The notes under the pieces: generated by a model
What the model saw: the letters and a program-made list of their open reading frames with translations, nothing else
What the model was told of the DNA's origin: nothing
Database searches by the model: none
Shown here: positions 50,705 to 60,879 of the stretch, piece by piece
Layout: each line of letters starts with the position of its first letter
Numbering within the stretch: position 1 is the stretch's first letter
Program-made: the position numbers and the translations under genes
NCBI RefSeq assembly: GCF_003315485.1
Contig: NZ_QNSE01000008.1
Span: forward strand, 23,325-87,324
Length of the DNA stretch: 64,000 bases
Direction: 5' to 3'
DNA from: Marinomonas rhizomae
Lineage (GTDB): Bacteria; Pseudomonadota; Gammaproteobacteria; Pseudomonadales; Marinomonadaceae

Positions 50705-51901
50705 TTAACCGACTACCTTCGCAATGCTTTCGCACAGATAATCGATGTTACTATCGCTCACGCCAGCAATACTCATACGACCAGTATCTGCAATGTAAAT
50801 CGCGTATTCACTGCGTAATGTATGAACTTGCTCTAGCGTTAAACCAGAGTAAGAGAACATGCCGCGCTGGTCTTTAATGAAACTAAAGTCTTTGCTTGCG
50901 CCAGACGCCGCTAATTTAGCCACTAGTTTTTCACGTAAACCATTGATGCGATCACGCATAGCAGCAACTTCTAGTTCCCACTCAGCTTTTAGTTCAGGGT
51001 TGCTCATGATGGTATAAACCACAGCGGCACCGTGAGCGGGAGGCATGGAGTAATTCGCACGAATAGCTTGTCCAATAATAGAAAACGCGGCATTTGCTTC
51101 ATCAGCAGATGCGGCAATAACACTCAAACCACCACAGCGTTCGCGGTAAATACCGAAGTTTTTCGAGAAAGAATTCGCGATTAGCATATCTTGAACATTA
51201 GCCGCCATGTAGCGCAAGCCAGCCAAGTCTTCATCTAAACCGTCACCAAAGCCTTGGTATGCCGCATCAACCAGTGGTAACAAGCCACGTTTATTAACGA
51301 AGTCAGTGAGTACTTTCCAATGATCGAATTGTAAGTCGATACCTGTTGGATTATGGCAGCAAGCGTGTAGTAGCAACACATCGCCTTCTTTGGCTTCAGC
51401 TTCTAACTTCGCCATCATGTCGTCAAAACGTAGACCGTTTGTTGCTGGATCGTAATAAGGGTAGTCTTTTACCTCTACGCCTGCAGAATCAAAAATAGAC
51501 TTGTGGTTACCCCAAGTCGGATCGCTTACCCAAAGACGAGCGCCTTTTAAGTTTGCACTGATAAAATCTGCCGCGACTTTCAATGCGCCAGTGCCGCCAG
51601 GGGTTTGTGTAGAACGAATACGACCAGAAGCGATCAATTCATTACCTTCACCCAAAACCAAGTCTTTGATAATGGCTTCAAACTCTGTAGCACCGTAAAT
51701 TCCTAAGTAACTTTTAGAGTCTTCTTGTTCAAGCAAAATGGATTCGGCTTTTTTTACCGTATTCAAAATTGGTGTATGGCCATTATCGTCTTTATAAACA
51801 CCTACACCTAAATCAATTTTCTTTGGGTTTGTGTCGTTTTTATGAGCAATGATAAGGGCTAATAGAGGGTCGCCAGAAACGGCGTTAAGATGCTTGAACA
51901 T
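50705..51901 (-). CDS. tyrB: Aromatic amino acid/aspartate aminotransferase
   Basis: The 398-residue class I PLP aminotransferase starts MFKHLNAVSGDPLLALI. The PLP lysine is in NSFSKNFGIYRERCG near residue 247, the substrate-binding Arg in GRMSIAG near residue 375, and the active-site HACCHNPTGID near residue 180. Members transfer the amino group between 2-oxoglutarate and aspartate, tyrosine or phenylalanine. Whether AspC-like or TyrB/PhhC-like specificity dominates cannot be decided here. It stands alone on the minus strand. Confidence 0.85.
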   Translation of the reverse strand: MFKHLNAVSGDPLLALIIAHKNDTNPKKIDLGVGVYKDDNGHTPILNTVKKAESILLEQEDSKSYLGIYGATEFEAIIKDLVLGEGNELIASGRIRSTQTPGGTGALKVAADFISANLKGARLWVSDPTWGNHKSIFDSAGVEVKDYPYYDPATNGLRFDDMMAKLEAEAKEGDVLLLHACCHNPTGIDLQFDHWKVLTDFVNKRGLLPLVDAAYQGFGDGLDEDLAGLRYMAANVQDMLIANSFSKNFGIYRERCGGLSVIAASADEANAAFSIIGQAIRANYSMPPAHGAAVVYTIMSNPELKAEWELEVAAMRDRINGLREKLVAKLAASGASKDFSFIKDQRGMFSYSGLTLEQVHTLRSEYAIYIADTGRMSIAGVSDSNIDYLCESIAKVVG

Positions 51902-52080
51902 GATAGTTACGGGGTCCTTTTTTTTATGTCACAGGAAAATCACTGTGAATCTAATCGTTGCTTGAATAGCCTCTTCATTTTGCCGTTTTTATGACAAAAT
52001 ACAATGCAAGCGAGAGGGAAATTTCCTCAATGCTGTAAAGAAAAAAAGACACTTGGTTTTTCCTCTCCAGCGAGCCTCTT

Positions 52081-53268
52081 ATGACCTCTTTTCAACAGCG
52101 TTTTGAATCACTTGATACTTGGTTAAAAGCGCACACTCAACTGTGGCAATTCGACACCTTTGCTCGGCTTGGTAACCCTTGGCAACACGCTTATCCAGAT
52201 TTGGCGTTATATCTAGAAAATAAGAGTCTCGAACCAGAGAGTGAGAGCTTCTACGCGGAAGTATTTCGACTCTGCCCAGATTTAAAAACAGCGCTTAACT
52301 TTGCAACGCCTAATTTATTTGATCAATCACCGCAGCGAACACCTACGTATGATCTGCCTGGCTATGTTTCAGTCGGGATAAAAGGACGTAAATGGGCGCA
52401 AATACAAGCTTTTGTGTCTCATACTCCTAACGCTGATAACTACGTGGAATGGTGTGCTGGAAAAGGACACCTAGGTAAGCTATTAGCTTTTCAAGATAGC
52501 AACCCCGTCCATAGTTTAGAATGGCAAAAGTCGCTATGTGAAGCAGGTGAACAAGAGGCAAAACGACTAAATATATCGCAAACCTTTACTCACGCAGATG
52601 TGCTAAAAGGAGAAGGACGCTCAGCGTTAGCAAATGCTCACTGCGCCGTTGCACTTCATGCTTGCGGCGATTTACATCGTAAACTTATTGAGCAAGCTGT
52701 CGCTGCTAACACGGCTATAGTATGCATTTCTCCTTGCTGTTATCACCTGACACAAGACAGTTGCTATCAACCGTTATCACACGCCGCTCAACAGTCGGCA
52801 CTGATTCTGCGCCAAACGGACTTAAAACTGGCCGTCAAAGAAGTCGCCACCGCTGGCGCCCGTGAACAACGATTGAAACAACTAGAACTCACTTATCGAC
52901 TAGGCTTTGATGCATGGCAACGATTTGCCCGTCAGCAAGAGGACTATCTTCCTGTACCCTCTATCCAAAAAGCGCTATTGAATCAAGGTTTTGTTGCTTT
53001 TTGCCGCTGGGCTGCCGAACAAAAAGGACTAACAGACTTAATTGCTAAGACACCATTTGAAGGCTTCGAAGTCATCGGGCAAACACGTTACCAACAAGTG
53101 CAAAAATTAGAAGCCATCAGCCAACTCTTTCGACCAGCACTGGAATACTGGCTCGTCCTCGATCGCGCTATGTATCTTGAAGAGCACGGCTACCACGTTG
53201 AGGTAGGCGCATTTTGTGACAAAAACTTAACGCCGAGGAACTGGATGATAAGGGCTACGCGGACGTAA
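52081..53268 (+). CDS. SAM-dependent methyltransferase-like protein (Methyltransf_32 type)
   Basis: The 395-residue protein has a central Rossmann methyltransferase domain. VEWCAGKGHLGKLLA near residue 122 is the SAM motif I. AVALHACGDLHRKLIEQAV near residue 190 and ISPCCYHLTQDS near residue 218 are typical of the METTL25/Methyltransf_32 group. The substrate is unknown. It is divergent from the aminotransferase gene and is the last gene of core character before the rhuM remnant and cas operon. Confidence 0.8.
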   Translation: MTSFQQRFESLDTWLKAHTQLWQFDTFARLGNPWQHAYPDLALYLENKSLEPESESFYAEVFRLCPDLKTALNFATPNLFDQSPQRTPTYDLPGYVSVGIKGRKWAQIQAFVSHTPNADNYVEWCAGKGHLGKLLAFQDSNPVHSLEWQKSLCEAGEQEAKRLNISQTFTHADVLKGEGRSALANAHCAVALHACGDLHRKLIEQAVAANTAIVCISPCCYHLTQDSCYQPLSHAAQQSALILRQTDLKLAVKEVATAGAREQRLKQLELTYRLGFDAWQRFARQQEDYLPVPSIQKALLNQGFVAFCRWAAEQKGLTDLIAKTPFEGFEVIGQTRYQQVQKLEAISQLFRPALEYWLVLDRAMYLEEHGYHVEVGAFCDKNLTPRNWMIRATRT

Positions 53269-53389
53269 GAGGCTTTTGTTATAATATAGGGTAGTGTTTA
53301 GCTAGATGCTTTCTTTTAGAACTGTGCTATATGTACTGTCAATTAACATGCACGGATGCAGATAAAATTAACCATTGGGAGATGGTGCT

Positions 53390-53987
53390 ATGACCAAAAA
53401 GACGCAACTTAGCCTACAAGATCAAACCTCAGAATTCTTACTTTATACTGCTCCTAATGGTGAGGTGAAAAGTAGAAGTCCTGCTCAGTGGTGAAACCAT
53501 TTGGCTTACGCAAAAGCGAATAGCGGAGTTGTTTGGTGTGGGCGTACCTGCCATTTCAAAGCATTTAGAAAATATCTATGATTCTGGCGAATTGCAGCGT
53601 GATGCAACTCTTTCCATTTTGGAAACAGTTCAGCAAGAAGGCAAAAGAGAAGTTAAACGCAAACTTGAATACTATAACTTAGATGGCGTGATCTCGGTTG
53701 GCTATCGAGTTAACTCGACGCAAGCAACCCAATTTCGTATCTGGGCGACTCAACTCATCAAAGATTACATAATCAAAGGCTTTGCTATGGATGATGAGCG
53801 CCTTAAAAACGGCCGCTTCTTTGGCAAGGATTATTTTAAAGAGCTACTGGAACGAGTTCGCTCCATTCGAGCCAGTGAGCGACGTGTTTATCAGCAAATA
53901 ACTGATATTTTTGCTGAATGCAGTATTGATTATGATCCTCGTTCAGAAACAACGCATTTGTTCTATGCTCATGTGCAAGACAAGTAA
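53390..53987 (+). pseudogene. Frameshifted and truncated rhuM-like gene
   Basis: The first frame from ATG 53390 (MTKKTQLSLQDQTSEFLLY) stops at 53492-53494. The second frame continues from 53472 with VEVLLSGETIWLTQKRIAEL, then VPAISKHLENIYDSGEL and ISVGYRVNSTQATQFRIWA, clear RhuM-family signatures. GTG AAA A GTA GAA shows one extra A in the run at 53468-53471; without it both parts join as GEVKVEVLLSGETIWL. The product also stops early after HVQDK (about 198 residues in total against over 300 normally), so it is broken twice. RhuM-like genes often travel with mobile DNA and restriction loci. Their function is unclear. Confidence 0.85.
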
Positions 53988-54240
53988 CAAAAAATAGAAT
54001 CAGACTTTGACCGTGAAGTGAAGAAATTACTGAGCAACAAAAAAAGGACGTAGATAGATTTGCGCAGGCAGAGCACGAATCAACAACTAGTAATTAAATG
54101 TGTAAATGAAAACTTATTGATCTAAATACAAAAAGACAGGGATTGTTATTTGGCTATCTCCGAGAACTGAGCTACATTGCTAAAACATCAAAAGTAAAGG
54201 GATTGTCAGTATTAATTCCGGTATCAAGAGAGGGTAGACA
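53988..54240 (+). other. Gap between the rhuM remnant and cas1
   Basis: This stretch holds short decayed coding-like pieces (IESDFDREVKKLLSNKK in one frame, DRFAQAEHES in another). They may be the tail of the broken gene. Further downstream it is A/T-rich and should contain the cas promoter, but I cannot point to clear boxes. AGAGAGGG precedes the cas1 ATG. Confidence 0.45.
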
Positions 54241-55215
54241 ATGGAACAGTTCTCACCATCGGATATGAAAACCATATTGCACTCAAAACGAGCCAATATG
54301 TATTACCTCGAATATTGTCGTATTTTGGTGAAAGATGGCCGTGTTGAATACGTTACTGATGAAGGCAAGCAATCTCTTTATTGGAATATCCCTATTGCGA
54401 ACACAACCTGTCTGTTATTAGGGAATGGAACATCCATAACGCAAGCCGCTGTTCGAGAGTTGGCAAAATCCGGTGTGCTGATCGGTTTTTGTGGCGGCGG
54501 TGGAGCACCACTGTTTTCAAGCAATGAAGTTGATTTTGATGTCTCATTTTTTAGTCCACAAAGCGAATACCGCCCCGTTGAATACCTGCAATCTTGGGTG
54601 TCGTTTTGGTTTGATGAAGAGAAACGCTTAGAAGCAGCCAAGCAAATTCAAACCCTTCGGATTGAATACACGAGACAGCAGTGGACAAATAATGCGGCCC
54701 TAAAAGAGGTTGGTATTGTCATTAGTGTGGCAGATCTGAATAAAGCGTTGGACAGTTTTGCCCAAGTGGTAGAAAAAGTATCCCATACACAAGAGCTCAT
54801 GCTAGCCGAAGCAAGACTCACCAAAACGCTTTATAAAATTATTTGTGCTGTCACTGGCTACAACGACTTTAAACGAGTGAAGCAAGGTGCTGGAGTCGAT
54901 TTCGCCAACCGCTTTTTAGATCATGGTAATTATCTCGCTTATGGCTTAGGTGCTACCGCCACTTGGGTATTAGGTTTGCCTCATGGGTTATCTGTGCTTC
55001 ATGGGAAAACTCGTCGTGGAGGGTTGGTGTTTGATGCAGCGGATTTGATAAAAGATGGCATCATTCTTCCGCAAGCGTTTATTAGTGCCATGAATGGCGA
55101 CAGTGAGCAGGAATTTCGCCAAGCTTGTATCGCTAATATTCGTCGGTGTGAATCCCTTGATTATATGATCGACAGTCTCAAGCAAATCAGTGATACGCTT
55201 GGGGAAAAGAAATGA
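54241..55215 (+). CDS. cas1: Type I-F CRISPR integrase Cas1
   Basis: The 324-residue protein has the same length as P. aeruginosa Cas1. KTILHSKRANMYYLEYCRILVKDGRVEYV is the I-F N-terminus. The metal-binding residues are expected in the helical domain around AEARLTKTLYKIIC, HGNYLAYGLG and the late DAADLIKDGIILP. With the Cas2 domain of Cas2-3 it integrates new spacers next to the leader. Its stop overlaps the cas2-3 start by four bases (ATGA). Confidence 0.96.
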   Translation: MEQFSPSDMKTILHSKRANMYYLEYCRILVKDGRVEYVTDEGKQSLYWNIPIANTTCLLLGNGTSITQAAVRELAKSGVLIGFCGGGGAPLFSSNEVDFDVSFFSPQSEYRPVEYLQSWVSFWFDEEKRLEAAKQIQTLRIEYTRQQWTNNAALKEVGIVISVADLNKALDSFAQVVEKVSHTQELMLAEARLTKTLYKIICAVTGYNDFKRVKQGAGVDFANRFLDHGNYLAYGLGATATWVLGLPHGLSVLHGKTRRGGLVFDAADLIKDGIILPQAFISAMNGDSEQEFRQACIANIRRCESLDYMIDSLKQISDTLGEKK

Positions 55216-58200
55216 ATATCCTTCTCGTCTCCCAATGTTCTAAAAAAGCGTTAAAAGAAACTCGTCGAGTCATAGACCAATTTGCAGAGCGCACGGGAGA
55301 TCGAACGTGGCAAACCGCCATAACGGAGCAAGGCTTAGCCACGTTACGTAAACTACTCAAAAAAACCGCACGTCGAAATACGTCCGTGGCCTGTCATTGG
55401 ATTCGGGGTCGTAACCGAACAGAATTAAAATGGCTGGTGGGCAACCCGCGTCGTTTTAATGAATGGGGCAGCGTGCCGACAAACGTAACAGGCCGAGATA
55501 TCTTACGCTCAGGCGATGAAAATACATGGCAAACCGCCGAAGACATTCGCGTGCTGGCGGGCATTGCCGCACTGTTTCATGATTTTGGTAAGGCCAATAA
55601 AGCCTTTCAAAATAAGCTGAATCCTAACAAGAAAACACCAAGTTACGAACCGTATCGTCATGAATGGGTATCGGTGCGATTATTTGAAGCCTTCGTGCTG
55701 CATGCAATTGAAGGTGTTGATAAGGGTCAGAAAGACAAAGCATGGTTGGCCTTGTTGAGTGCCTTGCCAGACGATATTGATAACAGCGTCATGGCACATC
55801 TAAAAAAAGATGATCCAAAGATTAAGCTTCAGTCACCATTTTTATCGCTGCCACCAGTGGCCAAGGCTGTTGCTTGGTTGATCCTTTCTCATCATAAATT
55901 ACCAGAGCCTTTAGATAACAATACCGATTACATAATGTATCCAGAACTGTTAATGGATAATTATATCGATGCGAGCTGGAATTCCCCGCAATGTGGCAAT
56001 AAAGAGTGGAAACCCGCTGAAATAGAGGCGGTTTGGAATTTTGAAAAGGGCTCGCCATTTTGCAGTAAAGTCTGGCGTGAGCGTGTTAGCCGTATCGCAT
56101 CACAAGGTGTCAAACGTACGCAGCTGTTTACGCAAGATTGGCTGAACCAGCCGTTCTCACTACACCTTGCTAGACTTAGCTTGATGCTAGGTGACCATCA
56201 TTATTCCTCACAAAAGTCCATTGGTCCTAAGAATCCGTGGCATGACGATAAAGGTTATAAAAAAGTCTACGCCAACACATGGCGCGAACGAGGCAGTCGA
56301 GACAATGGAAAGTACAATCAAACCTTAGATGAACACTTGATTGGCGTGTACCGACATAGTCATCAAATCGTACGTTCTTTATCGTCGTTAAAAGAATCGC
56401 TGCCCGTGATCACTCGACATCCTGAACTGAAAAAACGCACGTTAGACAGTCGTTTCGCTTGGCAAAATAAAGCCTACGAATTAGCGGTCAGCGTGCGAGA
56501 AAAAGCAAAACAGCATGGTTTTTTTGGCGTGAATGTCGCCTCCACTGGCAAAGGTAAAACCTTTGCCAACGCACGTATTATGTATGGCCTTGCGGATGAC
56601 AGAAAAGGCTGCCGATTCAGTGTCGCCCTTGGGTTGCGTACATTGACCCTACAAACTGGCGATGCTTTTAAAGACTTACTGCGACTCGACGACGAAGATT
56701 TAGCCGTGCTTATTGGCTCCAAAGCCGTAAAAGATTTGCATGTGCAGTCGAAAACCAAGCAGGTACTAGCAGAAGAAAGCCTGCAGGAAAGCTTATTAGG
56801 CTCAGAGTCTGCCAATGATTTCAGCGACCAAGACAGCTATGTCAGTTACGAAGGCATGCTAGGCGATGGGCCATTATCGCGCTGGTTAGATAAATCTCCA
56901 AATAATAACAAACTGGTAAATGCGCCCGTGTTGGTGAGCACCATCGATCACCTAATGCCATCGACCGAAGGCAGCCGAGGTGGTAAACAAATCGCTCCTA
57001 TGCTGCGCTTGCTAACCTCAGATCTTGTGCTCGATGAGCCGGATGACTTTGGTTTAGAAGATTTGCCTGCCTTGTGTCGATTGGTGAATTGGGCGGGCAT
57101 GTTAGGCTCAAATGTACTGCTTTCATCGGCGACATTGCCGCCTGATTTGATCAACGCGTTATTCGCCGCGTATCTTGCTGGTCGCAAGCAGTACGAGGCA
57201 TCAGTCAGAGTGAACCCAAGCCAAACGCCCAATGTTGTGTGTGCTTGGTTTGATGAGTTTCGCAGCGACTCCATTCAAGCCAGCGAATGTTCGTCCTTTT
57301 CTGAACAGCATCAAAAACTCATGGCAAAACGTGCTGAAAAATTGCTTGCGCAATCTATCAAGCGGCGTGTCGAGTTAATCGAATGCAATAGCGAAAGTGA
57401 CGAGACTAGTGTTATTCAAACCGTGTCGAATCGCATTCATCAAAGCATCTTAGCGTTGCATCATGCTCACCATCACTCGCACCCAAGTTTGTCTGCCAAA
57501 GCCAGTTTTGGCCTAGTACGAATGGCCAATATTAATCCCTTGGTGGCCGTTGCAAAAAGTTTGATAAATACGCCAAGTCCAAAAGGGGTTCAGATCCATT
57601 ATTGTGTTTACCACAGTCAATTTCTCTTATTGCAGCGTTCCGCCATTGAACACATGCTAGATAGCGTATTAAACCGAAAAGATCCCAATGCCATTTGGGC
57701 ACAGCCAAGTGTGAGTGCGGCGCTGAAAGCTCACCCGAATGATCAGCATATTTTCGTGGTACTTGGTAGTCCTGTTACAGAGGTAGGCCGAGACCATTCC
57801 TACGATTGGGCCGTAGTGGAGCCGTCGTCAATTCGTTCCCTGATCCAACTAGCAGGACGAGTTTTGCGACATTCAGACACGACAGTGGAAACAACAAATA
57901 TTCACTTGCTCAATCAAAACGTGCGGGCCATGAAAAATGAAAAAGCCGCCTACACAAAGCCTGGCTTTGAAAGCGCCGTGCTCTTGTTAGAGAGCCATAA
58001 ACTACAAGATGTATTAGCGGCTAATGAATACCAAACCATCAATGCCTTACCGCGAATTCAAAAGCGGGACGAGTTAGTACCAACCAAGCGCTTTGTGGAT
58101 TTGGAACATGCGGCGCTGCATTCTCAACTATGGGGAAAGGACAAAGAAAACGGTGAAGCCTTTGCCAGCTTATGGTGGGATAAGCCCTGTCACTGGACGA

Positions 58201-58577
58201 ATCATCTACAACGCAAATTGCCATTTCGTCGCCATACGCCAGATGAATCTTATTGCTTTTATTTGGCAGAGGAATATGACGACCCCATCATGCATCGCTG
58301 GCACGACAGTGGCGAATTAAAAGCCGACGACAAACAAAGCTTCCAGCGCGACCAAACGCTAGCGTTCGCGACAGGTGTTCATAACTGGGTAAAAGGCTTT
58401 GATTATCAAAGTGCATTAATCGCTTTGGCAGAAGAACTCAATAAAGAGCTCAGTGAGGCTTCCATACAATTTGGCTCGATTCGGCTCAGAAAGGGTGGTG
58501 AGAATGACGTGTGGCAACAGAGTCGCGTATTAGGTTTTTATAAAACTATTTCACAAAAAGGAACATCGTATGGATAA
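55212..58577 (+). CDS. cas3: Type I-F Cas2-Cas3 fusion nuclease-helicase
   Basis: The protein is 1121 residues. An N-terminal Cas2-like domain (1-90, MNILLVSQCSKKAL) is followed by an HD nuclease (IAALFHDFGKANKAF near residue 119) and an SF2 helicase. The helicase has Walker A ASTGKGKTFANA near residue 443, motif II LVLDEPDD near residue 607, motif III LLSSATLPP near residue 636, and motif VI LIQLAGRVLRH near residue 877. It degrades target DNA after recruitment by the Csy complex and takes part in spacer acquisition. No break is visible. It overlaps the cas8f region by a few bases. Confidence 0.96.
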   Translation: MNILLVSQCSKKALKETRRVIDQFAERTGDRTWQTAITEQGLATLRKLLKKTARRNTSVACHWIRGRNRTELKWLVGNPRRFNEWGSVPTNVTGRDILRSGDENTWQTAEDIRVLAGIAALFHDFGKANKAFQNKLNPNKKTPSYEPYRHEWVSVRLFEAFVLHAIEGVDKGQKDKAWLALLSALPDDIDNSVMAHLKKDDPKIKLQSPFLSLPPVAKAVAWLILSHHKLPEPLDNNTDYIMYPELLMDNYIDASWNSPQCGNKEWKPAEIEAVWNFEKGSPFCSKVWRERVSRIASQGVKRTQLFTQDWLNQPFSLHLARLSLMLGDHHYSSQKSIGPKNPWHDDKGYKKVYANTWRERGSRDNGKYNQTLDEHLIGVYRHSHQIVRSLSSLKESLPVITRHPELKKRTLDSRFAWQNKAYELAVSVREKAKQHGFFGVNVASTGKGKTFANARIMYGLADDRKGCRFSVALGLRTLTLQTGDAFKDLLRLDDEDLAVLIGSKAVKDLHVQSKTKQVLAEESLQESLLGSESANDFSDQDSYVSYEGMLGDGPLSRWLDKSPNNNKLVNAPVLVSTIDHLMPSTEGSRGGKQIAPMLRLLTSDLVLDEPDDFGLEDLPALCRLVNWAGMLGSNVLLSSATLPPDLINALFAAYLAGRKQYEASVRVNPSQTPNVVCAWFDEFRSDSIQASECSSFSEQHQKLMAKRAEKLLAQSIKRRVELIECNSESDETSVIQTVSNRIHQSILALHHAHHHSHPSLSAKASFGLVRMANINPLVAVAKSLINTPSPKGVQIHYCVYHSQFLLLQRSAIEHMLDSVLNRKDPNAIWAQPSVSAALKAHPNDQHIFVVLGSPVTEVGRDHSYDWAVVEPSSIRSLIQLAGRVLRHSDTTVETTNIHLLNQNVRAMKNEKAAYTKPGFESAVLLLESHKLQDVLAANEYQTINALPRIQKRDELVPTKRFVDLEHAALHSQLWGKDKENGEAFASLWWDKPCHWTNHLQRKLPFRRHTPDESYCFYLAEEYDDPIMHRWHDSGELKADDKQSFQRDQTLAFATGVHNWVKGFDYQSALIALAEELNKELSEASIQFGSIRLRKGGENDVWQQSRVLGFYKTISQKGTSYG

Positions 58578-58587
58578 GGGAGGGGAA

Positions 58588-59925
58588 ATGGAACTAGAAG
58601 AAAAAACGTTATCCGAAAAAATCCGTGATTACATCGATAGTCGCAAACAGGATCGGTTAGACAAGTTCGATAAAGACACGCAAAAAGGCGTGCAAGCGGC
58701 AGCGGCTGAAAATGTCGCCGTTTACGAAATGGAAAGGGCTGCCTTGAGAGTGAGTGAAGAGGATCGCTTTAAGCCAGCCAATTGGCTAAGCGATGCAGCC
58801 AAACGCGCTAAACAATTGCAGCTTGTCACCCATGCGCTTAAATTCACTCACTCAGACGCCAAAGGCACAAGCCTGTTTGCACAGAGAAAGCCCTTATCTG
58901 AGTTGCCATTCATTTCTACATCAGTGATAGAAACCCCAAAAATTGATGTTGTAGGCAATGCGGCCGCGTTGGATGTGGGCAAGTTGCTCTTGCTTGAGCA
59001 GGACGATGGGAAATTGCTGGTGAATTTTATCCAGCAAGAGGATATGTCGCCTTTTGAACCGTTCGCACAATCCAAAGAGCAATTGGATGACTGGTTAGCG
59101 GGCTTTAAGTTGGCTGTGACGGCCAAAGATCCAAGCTCTCATAAGTTGGGTAAGCAGCTCTATTGGCCGATTGAAGACGATTACCATCTGTTATTACCGC
59201 TGTATGCCACATCGCTTTCCCAAGAAGTTTTCGAACGTGTACAACATGCGCGTTTCTCAGAAGAGCAAAAAGAAGCTCGGGCAGCACGTCGAAGTGAAAA
59301 AGAGTCAGAGTTTGTCACGATCGAATTCCAAAATATCGCTGTGCAAGCTTTTGGCGGGACAAAACCACAGAACATCAGCCAACTTAACTCTGGCCGTGGC
59401 GGTCGGTCGTTCTTATTAAGCAGCGCACCGCCAACGTGGCAAAGCCAAGAAAAGCCACCGCTAAAAGTAAAGTCCATTTTCCGTGGGCCATTCTCTCGTA
59501 AGGTGTATGGGCATCTTATTGGTTTGAGAAAATTCTTAGTGACCAACTTACATAAACGCAGTGCTTGGGAAATACGAGCTGAAAGAGCGCGCCGTGTTGA
59601 TGGCATTGTCGATCAGCTAGTCGCTTATGGTGCGGGCGTTCGCACTTTTCCTGCGGGTTGATCTTCCCATCCAGATTGTCATTTGCCGCTGCATCAAAAA
59701 CTGTGGCTAGACCCAAATCGACGAGATTTTGATAAAGAATTTGAAGACGAATTTGATAAGAAAGAATGGCAAGGTTTGGTCGCTGCGGACTTCTCTCGTT
59801 TCTTAAATGCAGAGTTGGAGAAAAATTCTGAGATCGCCACGGGCGATGTTGAATTTGTGCAGTGGAAAGTACTCACCGCGCAAGAACTCAGGCTAGTGCA
59901 AGACGACGTAAAGGGAGCTTTTTGA
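58588..59925 (+). pseudogene. csy1: Type I-F Cas8f (Csy1) interrupted by an in-frame TGA
   Basis: ATG 58588, with GGGAGGGG upstream, opens a frame that reads through TGA at 59659-59661 and continues in the same frame to 59925. Without the stop it encodes 445 residues, close to the usual Csy1 size. The break falls after RTFPAG, where family members normally read PAGW; TGG to TGA is one base change. The continuation PDCHLPLHQKLWLDPNRRDF and on to KWKVLTAQEL-type sequence is well conserved, with no other damage. Cas8f recognises the PAM, and its C-terminal bundle recruits Cas2-3, so the 357-residue truncated form should be defective unless TGA is suppressed. A sequencing error is the other possibility. 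Confidence 0.88.
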
Positions 59926-60878
59926 TGGATAAATTACTTGTAATAAGACATCTCAATGTCGAAGGCGCCAACGCCATTGCGGGGTTAACGTGGGGCTTCC
60001 CTGCCATGACCAGCTTTTTGGGGTTAACCCATGCCTTGCAAAGAAAAGTCCAAGCTCGTGTTTCTGATAGATTAACATTGACAAGCTGTGCAGTGATTTG
60101 CCACGCCAGCCAAGTGCAGTCTCATAGTAACAACATGAGTCGAGAAAGCTATTTTGCACTGACACGTAATCCTCTTACGAAAGATGGAAGTACCGCGCCT
60201 TTTAATGAAGAAGGCAAAATGCGCATGGATGTGACGCTCCTGATTGAACTATCTGGCCCGACGCCACCATCGGTTGAGGACGAACTTGTTGAATGTATCG
60301 AAGACGCTTTAGCGGCATCAAGAGTGGCTGGTGGCACAGTGCAGAGCATCGGTAATGTTGAACTCATTAAAGATATTGGGGCAATAAATCGGGAGCCAGC
60401 CACACGAAAATTCTTCTTGCGAAAATTGCTTCCTGGGTTTGCTTTAGTCAGTCGTGACGATGTACTGAAAGGCCATATAGAAAAAACGCAAAAAGCACCG
60501 TTAGATGCATTTTTAGATTTTAGTACTCGAAAAATGTCTTCTAAGCCAAAAGGCGACAAAGCCGAATGGACAGTGGATAGACTGGATTACACCGGATGGC
60601 TTAAGCCTATTGTGGTTGGCTATCAGGGAATATCTGATTTGTACGAAGCGGGCCAAGTGGGCAACGTGCGAGATCGTTCTTGTTCGGTGCAATTTGTCGA
60701 ATCGATTTACTCTCTGGGTCAATGGATCAGCCCACACAGAATAGACGATTTGAAGCACCTTTTTTGGCATCAAGAATATCAAGCAGACAACGCGCTTTAC
60801 CTTTGCAAAAACGATTATCAACCAGAAACACCTATCTTATTAAACGACGCAACAAACCAAACCATTGAGGAGAAATAG
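59925..60878 (+). CDS. csy2: Type I-F Cas5f (Csy2)
   Basis: The 317-residue RAMP-fold protein binds the 5' handle of crRNA and pairs with Cas8f at the Csy complex base. [35 protein letters not shown] is the I-F Cas5 opening. The start ATG 59925 overlaps the cas8f terminal TGA (TGATG), so it depends on ribosomes finishing cas8f. Premature termination in cas8f could lower its translation. The frame is intact. Confidence 0.93.
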   Translation: MDKLLVIRHLNVEGANAIAGLTWGFPAMTSFLGLTHALQRKVQARVSDRLTLTSCAVICHASQVQSHSNNMSRESYFALTRNPLTKDGSTAPFNEEGKMRMDVTLLIELSGPTPPSVEDELVECIEDALAASRVAGGTVQSIGNVELIKDIGAINREPATRKFFLRKLLPGFALVSRDDVLKGHIEKTQKAPLDAFLDFSTRKMSSKPKGDKAEWTVDRLDYTGWLKPIVVGYQGISDLYEAGQVGNVRDRSCSVQFVESIYSLGQWISPHRIDDLKHLFWHQEYQADNALYLCKNDYQPETPILLNDATNQTIEEK

Positions 60879-60879
60879 C

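Noticed and set aside
59659..59661. TGA in cas8f as selenocysteine
   Set aside because: No selenocysteine is known in Cas8f, the expected residue is Trp, and no clear recoding hairpin follows.
59683..59925. Separate small gene after the cas8f stop
   Set aside because: Only a TTG without ribosome-binding site could start it, and the sequence continues cas8f in the same frame.
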